Shown: one piece after another, positions 44,246 to 53,247 of the stretch
Position numbering within the stretch: position 1 is the first letter of the stretch
Layout of the letters: every line of letters begins with the position of its first letter
DNA from: Lachnospiraceae bacterium
GTDB lineage: Bacteria; Bacillota; Clostridia; Lachnospirales; Lachnospiraceae
Reading direction: 5' to 3'
Assembly: GCA_029219245.1 (NCBI GenBank)
Contig: JAQXTA010000005.1
Span: 62,001-126,000 of the forward strand
DNA: 64,000 nt
The notes under the pieces: generated by a model
Database searches by the model: none
Seen by the model: the letters and a program-made list of their open reading frames with translations, nothing else
What the model was told of the DNA's origin: nothing
Made by a program: the position numbers and the translations under genes

Positions 44246-44283
44246 CAATAAACGGATTTAATTTGGAAAGTAAGGGCAGATGT
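44225..44283 (+). promoter_or_regulatory. Antiterminator pairing of the leader
   Basis: ACATCTGT (44225-44232) can pair with GCAGATGT (44276-44283) by seven Watson-Crick pairs plus one U-G. This excludes the terminator hairpin, which uses GCAGAT (44276-44281). A weaker upstream pairing, GATGT (44173-44177) with ACATC (44225-44229), could sequester the arm in ribosome-free RNA. Confidence 0.65.
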
Positions 44284-44303
44284 TATGGATATCTGCTTTT
44301 TTT
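44276..44303 (+). terminator. Leader terminator of the proposed attenuator
   Basis: GCAGAT (44276-44281) pairs with ATCTGC (44291-44296) around a nine-base loop, followed by seven T residues. It lies between the leader ORF and the peptidase gene and would cut the transcript at about 210 nt. Confidence 0.8.
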
Positions 44304-44364
44304 GCGCCATGAAATAGAATCTGACAAAGCAGATAAAATTAGGAAAGGAAAAAGAGTAACAAAG

Positions 44365-45549
44365 ATGATACAGGGAAGAAACCAGAAAGAAATAGTGAAA
44401 AAAATAGTTTCTGGAATGCAGGAGAAAAAATATGATGCGATACTTCTGACTGCGCCGGATGCTATCTTTTATGCGACAGGGTTTGCCAGTCCGTTTCTTT
44501 ATAAGTCCGATAATACAGGACTTACGATAGCGGTTATTACTGCCGAGGGAAAGGTATATCTGATTCTGAGTGAATTTGAAAAACAGTCTGCGGGCAGAGT
44601 TACAGAAGATATCGAGCTGATTGCATATCCGACATGGATTTACATAGAAGATTATGCCAAAGCCGGACAGAAAAAGGAGGTACAACCGGATGTTAACCGA
44701 AGTTACCGGCTGGCACTCAGTGTCCTTCCGGAAAAGAAGGAAGGTTTAAAAATCGGGGTACAGCAGGACTACATAAAAATCAAAGCATGGGAATATTTAA
44801 GAGCTAATTTTAAGGAAGAACAACTTCCGGATATTACACAGTTTTTGATTCGGCTAAGAAGTGTAAAGACAGAATGGGAAATCCGCTTATTACGAGAAGC
44901 AGCCAGAATGTCGGAAATTGCAATGATAAAAACGGCCAGGGAAACAACACCGGGAATGACGGATACGGAGGTAACAGCATTGTTCAGAAGGTATTGCTTG
45001 GAACAAAGTAATGAGATTACCGGTGTAAGTCAGGCACATACCTTTGCAGATGATTTTGCTCCTGCGTGGATAACCAGTGGCAAAGTGCTGAAAAGAGGGG
45101 ACGTTATCCGTCTGGATGGGGGACCGGAATTGTCTGGATATAATTCGGATATTGCAAGAACGTTTGCGGTAGGAGGAACGACTTCTTCCGAGAATGAGAA
45201 GATATATGAAAAGCTGTGGAAAGGTTATGAAGCTGCACGAAAGACGATTGCACCCGGTGTACCGCGAAAAAAAGTATTTCAGGCAGTGCAGGAGGCGATT
45301 GCAAAAGAAGGAATTGAGAATTATATTCGTGGGCACCATGGACATTCCCTTGGATGTGCAAAATTTTCAGAGGAATATCCGTTCATTTCGCCGGATGACG
45401 AAAGACCGTTTGAACCGGGTATGGTATTTTGTATTGAAGTTCCTTATTATAGCTCCAGACATCACAGCTATAATATTGAAGACACCTTTTTAGTAACCGA
45501 AAATGGAATTGAATATTTTACCAATGCAATTCCAACTTTGTATTTATAA
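44365..45549 (+). CDS. M24 family Xaa-Pro aminopeptidase
   Basis: 394 aa from ATG 44365; the frame is open upstream to 44164, but that part is the leader and terminator. Creatinase N-terminal domain (~1-150), then the pita-bread metallopeptidase core with metal ligands in LDGGPELSGYNSDIARTF (two Asp), GHHGHSLGCAKF (His), FCIEVPYY (Glu) and YNIEDTFLV (Glu). It releases N-terminal residues ahead of proline, or cleaves dipeptides. As first gene behind the attenuator, with an amino-acid importer next, it could process imported peptides. Confidence 0.92.
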   Translation: MIQGRNQKEIVKKIVSGMQEKKYDAILLTAPDAIFYATGFASPFLYKSDNTGLTIAVITAEGKVYLILSEFEKQSAGRVTEDIELIAYPTWIYIEDYAKAGQKKEVQPDVNRSYRLALSVLPEKKEGLKIGVQQDYIKIKAWEYLRANFKEEQLPDITQFLIRLRSVKTEWEIRLLREAARMSEIAMIKTARETTPGMTDTEVTALFRRYCLEQSNEITGVSQAHTFADDFAPAWITSGKVLKRGDVIRLDGGPELSGYNSDIARTFAVGGTTSSENEKIYEKLWKGYEAARKTIAPGVPRKKVFQAVQEAIAKEGIENYIRGHHGHSLGCAKFSEEYPFISPDDERPFEPGMVFCIEVPYYSSRHHSYNIEDTFLVTENGIEYFTNAIPTLYL

Positions 45550-45573
45550 AAAACATATGAGGAGAGGAAAAAC

Positions 45574-46386
45574 ATGAAGAAGAGATTATTAGCAGCATTA
45601 TTGGTAGGAACCGTTATTACAGGAGTTGTAGGATGCGGTCAGAAGGAAGAAAGTAATGTAACAAAGGTTACCATCGGAATTCGTGAGGACTTATATCCCA
45701 CATCCTTTATTGATGAAGCCGGAAATCCATCCGGTTATGATGTAGAAATTGCAAAATTGATTGATGAAGCACTGCCGGAGTATGAATTTACCTATGATGC
45801 GGTATCCCAGGAGAATTTGTTAATGGGCCTGGAAAGCGGACAATATGCAGCGGGATTTGCCGGCTATTTCTGGAATGAAGAAAGGGCAGAAAAATATTTA
45901 TTCCCGGAAGAGAATATCGGTGGAAGTATTGTTGGAATCATTACAAAAAAGGAACATTCCGATTTGACAGGTTTTGAAGATATTGTTGATCAGGGATTGA
46001 CCGTAACACCGCTTGCAGGAACAAGTGGACACTATGGGATTATCAAGGAGTACAATGAAACACATCCTGATAAACAGCTTCCGTTAGAGGTAACGGACTG
46101 GAAAACCGATGCAGAGGGCTTCCAGTGGGTATTAGATGGAAGATATGATGTCTGCATTGCTGAAAACAGCAGATTCGAAAAAATTAAAGCAGCCATTGAT
46201 GAAAATGATGAGTTAGTATTTCTTCCTGTTACAGCAATTAAAACATGGACACTGTTTAATAAGGAACAGACAGATTTACAGCAGAAATATGATACTCTTC
46301 TGAAGCAATTAAAAGAAGACGGTACATTATCATCTTTATCAGAAGAATATTTTGGTACTGATATTTTACAATATACGGAAGAGTAA
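45574..46386 (+). CDS. Amino-acid ABC transporter substrate-binding lipoprotein
   Basis: 270 aa. Lipoprotein signal (KKRLLAALLVGTVITGVVGCGQ) with lipobox Cys at ~21. SBP_bac_3 domain: TKVTIGIREDLYPTSFIDEA, NPSGYDVEIAKLIDEAL and the hinge region AGTSGHYGIIKEYN. Captures a polar amino acid outside the cell and hands it to the two permeases downstream. Cystine is a likely ligand given the Cys-rich leader and the C-S lyase genes in the operon (inference). Confidence 0.93.
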   Translation: MKKRLLAALLVGTVITGVVGCGQKEESNVTKVTIGIREDLYPTSFIDEAGNPSGYDVEIAKLIDEALPEYEFTYDAVSQENLLMGLESGQYAAGFAGYFWNEERAEKYLFPEENIGGSIVGIITKKEHSDLTGFEDIVDQGLTVTPLAGTSGHYGIIKEYNETHPDKQLPLEVTDWKTDAEGFQWVLDGRYDVCIAENSRFEKIKAAIDENDELVFLPVTAIKTWTLFNKEQTDLQQKYDTLLKQLKEDGTLSSLSEEYFGTDILQYTEE

Positions 46387-46401
46387 AAGCAGGAGACAGC
46401 A

Positions 46402-47127
46402 ATGCGAACATTTGATATAGCATATATCGTGAATTTAATACCGAAGTTATTGCCGTATGCACTGGTTACGCTTAGAATTGTTCTTATCAGTTTTGTACTG
46501 GGAGCATTTCTTGGCGGAGTGATAGCCATTGCCAAGCTAAGCCATCATAGATGGCTTAGCAGGATTGCATATGGATATACCAGCATGATCCGGTGTACCC
46601 CGTTTATTATCATGCTTTTCATCATTTATTATGCAATTCCGATTCTGTATGGAGTTCTGGGTGGAAGAAACCCAAATCTTTCCAAGTCGTTTTATGCGGT
46701 CATTACTTTGACAATGTATGCAGCATCCAATTTATCCGATAATTTTCGTACAGCATATACAGCGGTGGGAAAGGGACAGCGAGAGGCAGCATTGTGCTGT
46801 GGCTTAAATGAAAAACAGGCATTCATCAGAATTATTTTTCCACAGATGATGTATATTGCTCTTCCTATGATCAGCAATGTTATTATTTCGCTGATGCAGG
46901 ATACGGCACTGGTATTTGCCATTGGTTTGGTTGATTTGATGGGACAGGCCAAAGTACTGGATTCTTTGGATTATAATGTTCACACAACAGAGATATATCT
47001 TCTGGTGGCTCTCATTTTCTGGCTGCTTGCCGTTCTGGTTGAAAAACTGCTTCATGTCTATCATGATCATATTGGAAAATATACCGGTTCCGGACAGGGT
47101 AAGGTACCAACAGGAGGTAATGTATGA
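46402..47127 (+). CDS. Amino-acid ABC transporter permease (first)
   Basis: 241 aa, five TM helices. HisM/GlnP-type permease with the EAA loop YTAVGKGQREAALCCGLNEKQAF. Its stop overlaps the start of the next gene by ATGA, so the two permeases are coupled and likely form a heterodimer. Confidence 0.93.
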   Translation: MRTFDIAYIVNLIPKLLPYALVTLRIVLISFVLGAFLGGVIAIAKLSHHRWLSRIAYGYTSMIRCTPFIIMLFIIYYAIPILYGVLGGRNPNLSKSFYAVITLTMYAASNLSDNFRTAYTAVGKGQREAALCCGLNEKQAFIRIIFPQMMYIALPMISNVIISLMQDTALVFAIGLVDLMGQAKVLDSLDYNVHTTEIYLLVALIFWLLAVLVEKLLHVYHDHIGKYTGSGQGKVPTGGNV

Positions 47128-47828
47128 ATTTGGATATTTCTTTTGCAATTGACACTTTAATACAAATTATTCCCGGTATACCGGTTACTCTGGGAATGGC
47201 ATTGGGAGCATTGCTGATTGCCGTCCCGTTTGGGTTTCTGCTGGCACTTGTTCGCGTCAATCAGATCGTTATCGTAGATAAGATAGCAGCACTATACGTT
47301 TCCTTTATAAGAGGGACACCGATTGTAGTACAGATATTTCTTATTTACTCCATATTGCCGGCACTTTTAAATCAATTGGTTGAGAAAAACAACTGGCAGA
47401 TAGATGCTTATGGCGTTTCGCCGGTCATTTATGCTATTTTGATTTTCGGCTTTAACACATCTACCCATTTAAGTGAAATTTTTCGTTCTGCATTGTTATC
47501 GGTACCGAAAGGCCAGAAAGAAGCAGCATATACGGTGGGACTCAATGCATTTCAGACATATAGAAGAATTATCATTCCACAGGCATTGTCGGTTGCAGCA
47601 CCCAGTATGTGTACTGCCAGCATGAATATGTTAAAGAATACTTCTTTGGCATATATGATGTCGGTTATGGATATTACCGGACGCGCCAAGGCACTTGCAG
47701 GGGTAGGTTATCAATATCTGGAAGCGTATCTGGATATTTTTATTATGTATCTGGTTCTGTGTCTGTGCATCGAAAAGCTGTTTCAGGCATGGGAAAAGAA
47801 ACTTCTGCGTTATAAAGTAAGTGCATAA
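47124..47828 (+). CDS. Amino-acid ABC transporter permease (second)
   Basis: 234 aa. Opens with [25 protein letters not shown], has [15 protein letters not shown] and the EAA loop [25 protein letters not shown]. Partner of the permease at 46402. The coupled ATGA overlap supports equal synthesis. Confidence 0.93.
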   Translation: MNLDISFAIDTLIQIIPGIPVTLGMALGALLIAVPFGFLLALVRVNQIVIVDKIAALYVSFIRGTPIVVQIFLIYSILPALLNQLVEKNNWQIDAYGVSPVIYAILIFGFNTSTHLSEIFRSALLSVPKGQKEAAYTVGLNAFQTYRRIIIPQALSVAAPSMCTASMNMLKNTSLAYMMSVMDITGRAKALAGVGYQYLEAYLDIFIMYLVLCLCIEKLFQAWEKKLLRYKVSA

Positions 47829-47854
47829 AACAAGGAAAGAAAACAGGTGATAAA

Positions 47855-48607
47855 ATGATAACAATCAATAATGTAAAGAAAGCTTTTCAGGGCAATGAAG
47901 TTTTGAAAGGTATTTCCCTGACAATCGAAAAAAATGATGTAGTAGCCATTCTTGGTCCAAGCGGTTCCGGCAAAACCACTTTCCTGCGTTGCATTAATTT
48001 TTTGGAAAAAGCAGATCATGGGACAATTACTTTTGACGGAGTGGAAACGGATTTAAATAAGGCAAGTAAGAAGGAAATCAATTCGATTCGAAAAAAAACA
48101 GCATTTGTTTTTCAGAATTATAATCTTTTTCAAAATAAAACAGCATTGGAAAATGTGACAGAAGGGTTGATTGTTGCAAGAAAGGTGCCGAAAGCAGAAG
48201 CGGAAAAAATAGGAAAAGAAGCATTGGATAAGGTTGGATTATCAGAAAAGTATGATTTTTATCCATCTCAGTTATCGGGCGGTCAGCAGCAGCGGGTAGG
48301 AATTGCACGCGCTTTTGCGGTTAATCCGGAAGTCATTCTTTTTGACGAACCGACTTCCGCATTGGACCCCGAGTTGATTGGAGAGGTGCTGGGAGTTATG
48401 AAAAATCTTGCAAAAGAAGGAACTACGATGGTAGTAGTCACCCACGAAATGTCCTTTGCAAGAGAAGCGGCAACTAAAGTGGTTTTCATGGCAGATGGTA
48501 ATATTGTGGAGCAGGGAACATCCCGAGAATTTTTCACACATCCAAAGGAGGAGCGTACCCGTCAGTTTTTGCGGAGATATTTGAACGATTATGACTATCT
48601 TATTTAG
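47855..48607 (+). CDS. Amino-acid ABC transporter ATPase
   Basis: 250 aa. Walker [20 protein letters not shown]-loop [21 protein letters not shown], signature [15 protein letters not shown], Walker [15 protein letters not shown] and H-loop [13 protein letters not shown]. Polar-amino-acid (GlnQ/TcyC) type. It completes the importer made by the three preceding genes. Confidence 0.95.
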   Translation: MITINNVKKAFQGNEVLKGISLTIEKNDVVAILGPSGSGKTTFLRCINFLEKADHGTITFDGVETDLNKASKKEINSIRKKTAFVFQNYNLFQNKTALENVTEGLIVARKVPKAEAEKIGKEALDKVGLSEKYDFYPSQLSGGQQQRVGIARAFAVNPEVILFDEPTSALDPELIGEVLGVMKNLAKEGTTMVVVTHEMSFAREAATKVVFMADGNIVEQGTSREFFTHPKEERTRQFLRRYLNDYDYLI

Positions 48608-48660
48608 GGCTTTTGCAGTATAATGAATAAGGATTCGAGCAGAAGGAGAAGGAATAAAGT

Positions 48661-49809
48661 ATGAGTTACGGAGTAGACACAGTTTGTATTCATGGAAATG
48701 GAAAAAGAAAGAATGTAGATAATACCGGAAGTATCAGTTTCCCGATTTATCAGACGGCGGCTTATGCACATCCCGGCGTAGGACAAAGCACAGGGTATGA
48801 CTATTCCAGAGTGCAGAATCCGACCAGAGAAGAAGTAGAACGGATTATGGCAGACTTGGAGCATGGAACCGATGCGATTGCTTTTACTTGCGGCATGGCA
48901 GCGGTCAGTGCATTTATGGAGCTCCTTCGGCCCGGTGACCATATTGTGGCAACGGATGATTTATACGGAGGAACGATTCGGCAATTTCGTTTAATCAATG
49001 AAAAAAACGGTATCCAGGTATCTTATGTGGATACTTCGGACTTAGAGCAGATCAAAGCCGCATTACAGGAAAATACGAAACTTATTTATGTGGAAACACC
49101 AACCAATCCGATGATGCAGGTAACGGATATTGCCGCAGTCAGCCAGATTGCCCAAGAAAAAGGCTGCTTGTTAGCAGTGGATAACACATTCCTGACACCC
49201 TATTTCCAGAATCCGTTGGATTTGGGTGCAGATGTGGTCATTCATAGTGCAACCAAATATCTGGAAGGCCATAATGATACGTTAGGCGGTTTTCTTGTGA
49301 CAAAAAGACAGGATCTTTCCGACGGAATCCGGGAAATTATCAAAACCACCGGTGGAGGACTGGCATCCTTTGACAGCTGGCTGATTCTCAGAGGAATCAA
49401 GACATTGCCGGTGCGTATGGAGAAACATCAGCAGAATGCGATGGCCATTGCAAAATGGTTGCAGAAGCATCCTAAGGTACAGGATGTACGCTACATAGGG
49501 CTGGACAGCCATCCCGGATATGAAATCATCAGAAAGCAGAGCAGAGGCTTTGGAGGAATGCTCACTTTCCGCGTAGATTCTAAAGAAACGGTATATAAGA
49601 TTCTGGAAAATGTGAAAGTAGCGCAGTTTGCGGAGAGTCTTGGCGGAACTGAGAGCTTAATTACTTATCCGATGACACAGACCCATGCGGATGTACCGGA
49701 AGAAAAACGGAAAGCAAAAGGAATCGATGAGACACTGCTTCGTATGTCTGTCGGCATTGAAGATGTCAATGACCTGATTGCAGACTTGGAACAGGCGATG
49801 AATCGTTGA
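48661..49809 (+). CDS. PLP-dependent trans-sulfuration enzyme (cystathionine synthase/lyase family)
   Basis: 382 aa. Cys/Met metabolism PLP family: SFPIYQTAAYAHPG, YDYSRVQNPTREEVE, TCGMAAVSAFMELL, PLP Lys at about residue 199 in VIHSATKYLEGHNDTLGG, and C-terminal GGTESLITYPMTQTHADVP. The sequence alone does not separate gamma-synthase, gamma-lyase and beta-lyase activity. It is 53 bp behind the ABC ATPase, where a TATAAT at 48619 could give a secondary start. It fits sulfur amino-acid conversion. Confidence 0.9.
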   Translation: MSYGVDTVCIHGNGKRKNVDNTGSISFPIYQTAAYAHPGVGQSTGYDYSRVQNPTREEVERIMADLEHGTDAIAFTCGMAAVSAFMELLRPGDHIVATDDLYGGTIRQFRLINEKNGIQVSYVDTSDLEQIKAALQENTKLIYVETPTNPMMQVTDIAAVSQIAQEKGCLLAVDNTFLTPYFQNPLDLGADVVIHSATKYLEGHNDTLGGFLVTKRQDLSDGIREIIKTTGGGLASFDSWLILRGIKTLPVRMEKHQQNAMAIAKWLQKHPKVQDVRYIGLDSHPGYEIIRKQSRGFGGMLTFRVDSKETVYKILENVKVAQFAESLGGTESLITYPMTQTHADVPEEKRKAKGIDETLLRMSVGIEDVNDLIADLEQAMNR

Positions 49810-49820
49810 TGGAGGAGAAT

Positions 49821-51002
49821 ATGCCATATAATTTTGATGAAATAATCGACAGAAAAAATTCGGACTGTCTGAAATATGATTTTACGGTTGAGAGAGGGAA
49901 ACCGGAAGATGTTTTGCCCCTCTGGGTAGCAGATATGGACTTTCGAACAGCACCCTGCATTACTGAGCGCATGAAGAAAGATGTGGAGCTTGGTATTTTC
50001 GGTTATACCAATCATAAAGACCGTTATTTTCAGGCGGTTGCAAACTGGTATCAGGCATATTTTGACTGGACGGTACAGAAAGACTGGCTTTTGAAAACAC
50101 CGGGTGTGGTATTCGCGATAGCTATGGCAATTCAGGCATTGACCAAAGAGGGTGAAGGCGTATTGATCCAACAGCCTGTTTATTATCCGTTTGCGGCAGT
50201 GATAAGGGATAATAACCGAAAACTGGTGAATAGTCCGCTTGTGTTAAAAGATGGTCGTTATGAGATGGATTTTGAAGACCTGGAGATTAAGATAAAAAAC
50301 GAAAATGTAAAGCTATTCCTGCTTTGCAGTCCGCACAATCCGGTAGGGAGAGTCTGGACGAAAGAAGAATTGGTAAGGGTCGGAGAGCTTTGCCTGAAGT
50401 ATGATGTGAAAATTGTCAGCGATGAAATTCACAGTGATTTCGTTTATCCGGGATATAAGCACTCAATATTTTCTACCGTTGATGAAAGATTTAAGGATAT
50501 CAGCATTATTTGTACCGCGCCGAGTAAGACTTTTAATCTGGCAGGCTTACAGGTGTCCAACATTTTTATCCCGAATCCGGTCATACGCAAAGCATTTCAG
50601 AAACGCCTGAATGCAGTAGGATACTGTGAACCGAATATGCTGGGAATGCATGCATGTCAGGCAGCTTATGAAGGCGGCAGAGAATGGCTGGAAGAATTGA
50701 AGGTATATTTAAAGGAGAATCTGGATTTTGCACGAGATTTTCTGGAGAAAAGAATTCCACAAATCAAGCTGATTGAGCCGGAAGGAACTTATTTAATCTG
50801 GCTGGACTGTCGCGCACTTGGCCTATCGGAAGCGGAATTGGAGAATTTAATTGTCCAGAAAGCAAAGTTGTGGCTGGATGCCGGAAAAATGTTTGGAGCC
50901 ACAGGTGCCGGTTTTGAACGAATCAATTTGACCTGTCCGAGAAGTGTATTGCAGGAAGCACTGGAGCGGTTGGAAAAAGCGGTGGCGGCATTGACAGCGT
51001 AA
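49821..51002 (+). CDS. MalY/PatB-type C-S lyase (cysteine-S-conjugate beta-lyase/aminotransferase)
   Basis: 393 aa from ATG 49821, with GGAGG five bases upstream; in-frame TTG/ATG starts at 49806 and 49809 overlap the previous stop. Fold-type I PLP enzyme; PLP Lys at about 236 in CTAPSKTFNLAGLQVSN. Opens with FDEIIDRKNSDCLKYDF, has LPLWVADMDFRTAP and SPHNPVGRVWTKEEL. Cleaves cystathionine or cysteine to pyruvate, ammonia and thiol, which links it to the trans-sulfuration gene and the proposed cyst(e)ine control. Confidence 0.9.
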   Translation: MPYNFDEIIDRKNSDCLKYDFTVERGKPEDVLPLWVADMDFRTAPCITERMKKDVELGIFGYTNHKDRYFQAVANWYQAYFDWTVQKDWLLKTPGVVFAIAMAIQALTKEGEGVLIQQPVYYPFAAVIRDNNRKLVNSPLVLKDGRYEMDFEDLEIKIKNENVKLFLLCSPHNPVGRVWTKEELVRVGELCLKYDVKIVSDEIHSDFVYPGYKHSIFSTVDERFKDISIICTAPSKTFNLAGLQVSNIFIPNPVIRKAFQKRLNAVGYCEPNMLGMHACQAAYEGGREWLEELKVYLKENLDFARDFLEKRIPQIKLIEPEGTYLIWLDCRALGLSEAELENLIVQKAKLWLDAGKMFGATGAGFERINLTCPRSVLQEALERLEKAVAALTA

Positions 51003-51028
51003 GAAATAGAAATGGAGAGAACAGCGAT

Positions 51029-51949
51029 ATGAAATATTTAGTAATCGGAGCAGGTGGTACCGGAGGCAGCATAGGTGCTTTTATGACCGAGGCGGGCAAG
51101 GATGTTACTCTGATTGCCAGAGGAGAGCATTTACAGAAAATGCAGGAGCAGGGTCTTCGGATGGAGACGACCATAAAGGGTAATTATGTGGTTCATCCGG
51201 TCAAAGCAACGGACATGGAGCATTATGAAGAACAGCCGGATGTTATTTTTGTCTGTGTCAAGGGGTATTCTCTGGAGGACACGATTCCTTTTATCCGGAA
51301 AATAGCGAAAACGGATACGATTGTGATTCCGATTTTGAATCTTTACGGAACGGGGAGCAGAATGCAGGAAAAATTACCGGGGCTTCTTGTGACTGATGGC
51401 TGTATTTATATAGCGGCAGAGATAAAAGAGCCGGGAATTATCTGGCAGAAGGGTAATATTTTCCGGGTGGTATATGGAGTCAGAGATCCGGAACAACTTT
51501 GCCCGGCTATGTTTGAGATAGCGAAGGATTTAAAGGACAGTGGAATTGATGCGGTACTTTCTGAGAATATCCGCAGAGATGCTTTGCAGAAATTTGCCTA
51601 TGTATCACCAATGGCAGCGTGCGGTCTTTATTATCATGTATCCGCCGGAGAAGTGCAGAAAACAGGTGATGCAAGAGATACTTTCGTGAAACTGATGAAA
51701 GAAATGGATGCACTGGCAGTCGCTATGGGTGTGCCATTTCAAATGGATATTGTAACAACGAATTTACAGATTCTGGATACTCTGGAGCCATCTGCGTCCA
51801 CTTCCATGCAGAGAGATATTTACGCAGGGAAAAGTTCGGAAATTGATGGACTTATCTATGAGGTTGTCCGCATGGGACAGCAGTATGGAGTCCCGGTACC
51901 GACTTATGAGATGATTGCATCAAAAGCAAGAGCAGAGGGACTTCAATAA
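51029..51949 (+). CDS. Ketopantoate reductase-like protein (PanE/ApbA)
   Basis: 306 aa. NADPH-binding Rossmann start VIGAGGTGGSIGAFMTEAGK, the KGYSLEDTIPFI segment, and a C-terminal dimer domain with the PSASTSMQRDIYAGKSSEIDGL motif of 2-dehydropantoate 2-reductases. Pantothenate needs no sulfur, but its pathway joins Cys in CoA synthesis. Stand-alone relatives may reduce other 2-oxoacids, for instance those released by C-S lyases. It lies 26 bp behind the MalY-type gene. Confidence 0.88.
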   Translation: MKYLVIGAGGTGGSIGAFMTEAGKDVTLIARGEHLQKMQEQGLRMETTIKGNYVVHPVKATDMEHYEEQPDVIFVCVKGYSLEDTIPFIRKIAKTDTIVIPILNLYGTGSRMQEKLPGLLVTDGCIYIAAEIKEPGIIWQKGNIFRVVYGVRDPEQLCPAMFEIAKDLKDSGIDAVLSENIRRDALQKFAYVSPMAACGLYYHVSAGEVQKTGDARDTFVKLMKEMDALAVAMGVPFQMDIVTTNLQILDTLEPSASTSMQRDIYAGKSSEIDGLIYEVVRMGQQYGVPVPTYEMIASKARAEGLQ

Positions 51950-51977
51950 AGAGAGTATCCAGAAGGAGGTCAAGACG

Positions 51978-52178
51978 TTGGAAAAGACTTTTAAAGAGAA
52001 ATATTTAGCCGGAGAAGTGGAATTTGAAGAGATAGATGGTTACAGTCAGGACTGGGGATTTAGTGATGAAACAAGAACCTTGCGGGAATATCTTGGACTG
52101 AATGAAGAGGAAGAAGATGCGTGGATCAGCATCGGGGATGAGGCATTAAAAGAGCTTCTGGACAAGCAGCGCATTTAG
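51978..52178 (+). CDS. Small acidic protein
   Basis: 66 aa from a TTG start at 51978, fixed by AAGGAGGT seven bases upstream; the frame is open further back but without a ribosome site. Highly acidic and probably soluble, with the readable core FEEIDGYSQDWGFSDETRTL and LREYLGLNEEEEDAW. Similar short acidic proteins are common hypotheticals in Clostridia; no function is known. Its last four bases overlap the convergent AraC gene. Confidence 0.7.
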   Translation: MEKTFKEKYLAGEVEFEEIDGYSQDWGFSDETRTLREYLGLNEEEEDAWISIGDEALKELLDKQRI

Positions 52179-53023
52179 CCGGAAATACCGTTACCGGTAT
52201 TTCGCCGGAATTCTTTTGGTGTGCAGCCGTAAAGCTGTTTGAAATTTTTCATAAAAAGCTTGTAATTTGTGATACCATTCTGTTCCAAAATGGTACCGAT
52301 ATTGTAGTCTGTATTTTTCAGATCCTCACATACATGGGCAAGACGTACGCTGTTTACATAGGCAGTGAACGTGGTGCCCATATTTTTTTTGAAGAAACGA
52401 CAGAAATATTCCGGATTCAGGGCAGCCAGAGAAGCAACATCCTCCAGGGAAACCGATTCCCGGTAGTGCTCTTTTACATATTGGATAACAGGTTCTAAAC
52501 GCTTCAGGTTTTTTCTGCTTTTTACTTTGGCAGTTGAGTCGATGGAAATCTGATAGTGGATTGTGAGCGTATAAAGGAAATTATAAAGCAGGCTGGAAAA
52601 ACGCAGAGAATACCCCTGTGGTTTTTCCAGATATAAGCTCCCCATAGAGGTCAGAATCAGACGGATTTCATCCTGTGCTTTGCATGTTCTGGGGAGTTTT
52701 TTCCCCATATCGAACCGGATATTGTCATAATCGGGAATGGAATGTTGTAAAAAGGAAAAAGGAATCTGCAACAGAAGAACTTTGGCATAATCATAGCATT
52801 GTGTTGCATGGATATCAGCCGAATTTATGACAATGAAGTCCCCGGGAAAGAGCCGGTATTTCTTCTGATTTACCGTAACTTCCATTTCGCCCTCGTAAAT
52901 ATAGACCACTTCCATGCTGCGATGCCAATGCTCTGTTATCAGATGATTGGAATCCTCATAAATTTGAAAGCGCACATGAATGGAATTTTCGGTTTTTACT
53001 TCCTCGTGTACATACTGTTCCAT
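52175..53023 (-). CDS. AraC family regulator
   Basis: 282 aa. N-terminal cupin (HWHRSMEVVYIYEGEMEVTV, LFPGDFIVINSADIHAT) and C-terminal double HTH (VSLEDVASLAALNPEYFCRFF, IGTILEQNGITNYKLFMKNF). It is divergent from the GH3 gene across 224 bp that contain an 11-bp direct repeat with 63-bp spacing. It most likely activates the GH3 gene in response to a sugar. Confidence 0.92.
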   Translation of the reverse strand: MEQYVHEEVKTENSIHVRFQIYEDSNHLITEHWHRSMEVVYIYEGEMEVTVNQKKYRLFPGDFIVINSADIHATQCYDYAKVLLLQIPFSFLQHSIPDYDNIRFDMGKKLPRTCKAQDEIRLILTSMGSLYLEKPQGYSLRFSSLLYNFLYTLTIHYQISIDSTAKVKSRKNLKRLEPVIQYVKEHYRESVSLEDVASLAALNPEYFCRFFKKNMGTTFTAYVNSVRLAHVCEDLKNTDYNIGTILEQNGITNYKLFMKNFKQLYGCTPKEFRRNTGNGISG

Positions 53024-53050
53024 GTAGATACTTCCCTTCTTGTAAAAAAC

Positions 53051-53124
53051 AACCTAAAAAAACAACTTTTTTCTGTAAATATCATCTAATATTCTTTATA
53101 AAAAGTCAATATTAACCTAAAAAA
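53051..53124. promoter_or_regulatory. Candidate AraC-type direct repeats upstream of GH3
   Basis: AACCTAAAAAA occurs at 53051-53061 and again at 53114-53124, 63 bp apart, i.e. six helical turns. This is a common arrangement for AraC-family activators. Confidence 0.4.
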
Positions 53125-53193
53125 TAGTCATGAAGATATATAGGAACAAAAAGGATTCTATGCTACACTTTAGCTATCTGGAAAAGAGCGAAT

Positions 53194-53212
53194 TGTTTGC
53201 GGTAAGCAAACA
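53194..53212. promoter_or_regulatory. Inverted repeat upstream of GH3
   Basis: TGTTTGC-GGTAA-GCAAACA, a perfect 7-bp inverted repeat, lies 35 bp before the GH3 ATG in the untranslated leader. It could be an operator or a small mRNA hairpin. Confidence 0.35.
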
Positions 53213-53247
53213 GCAAAAAATAAAAATGACAGGAGGCAGGTTACAAA

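Noticed and set aside
44164-44364. Longer N-terminus for the M24 peptidase
   Set aside because: This stretch overlaps the leader ORF and the terminator, has no ribosome site and is unlike the creatinase N-terminus; ATG 44365 fits the family.
43899-44364. T-box or SAM riboswitch in the leader of the peptidase-transporter operon
   Set aside because: No T-box sequence (TGGNACCGCG-like) or S-box core was found; the short ORF with a terminator explains the region better.
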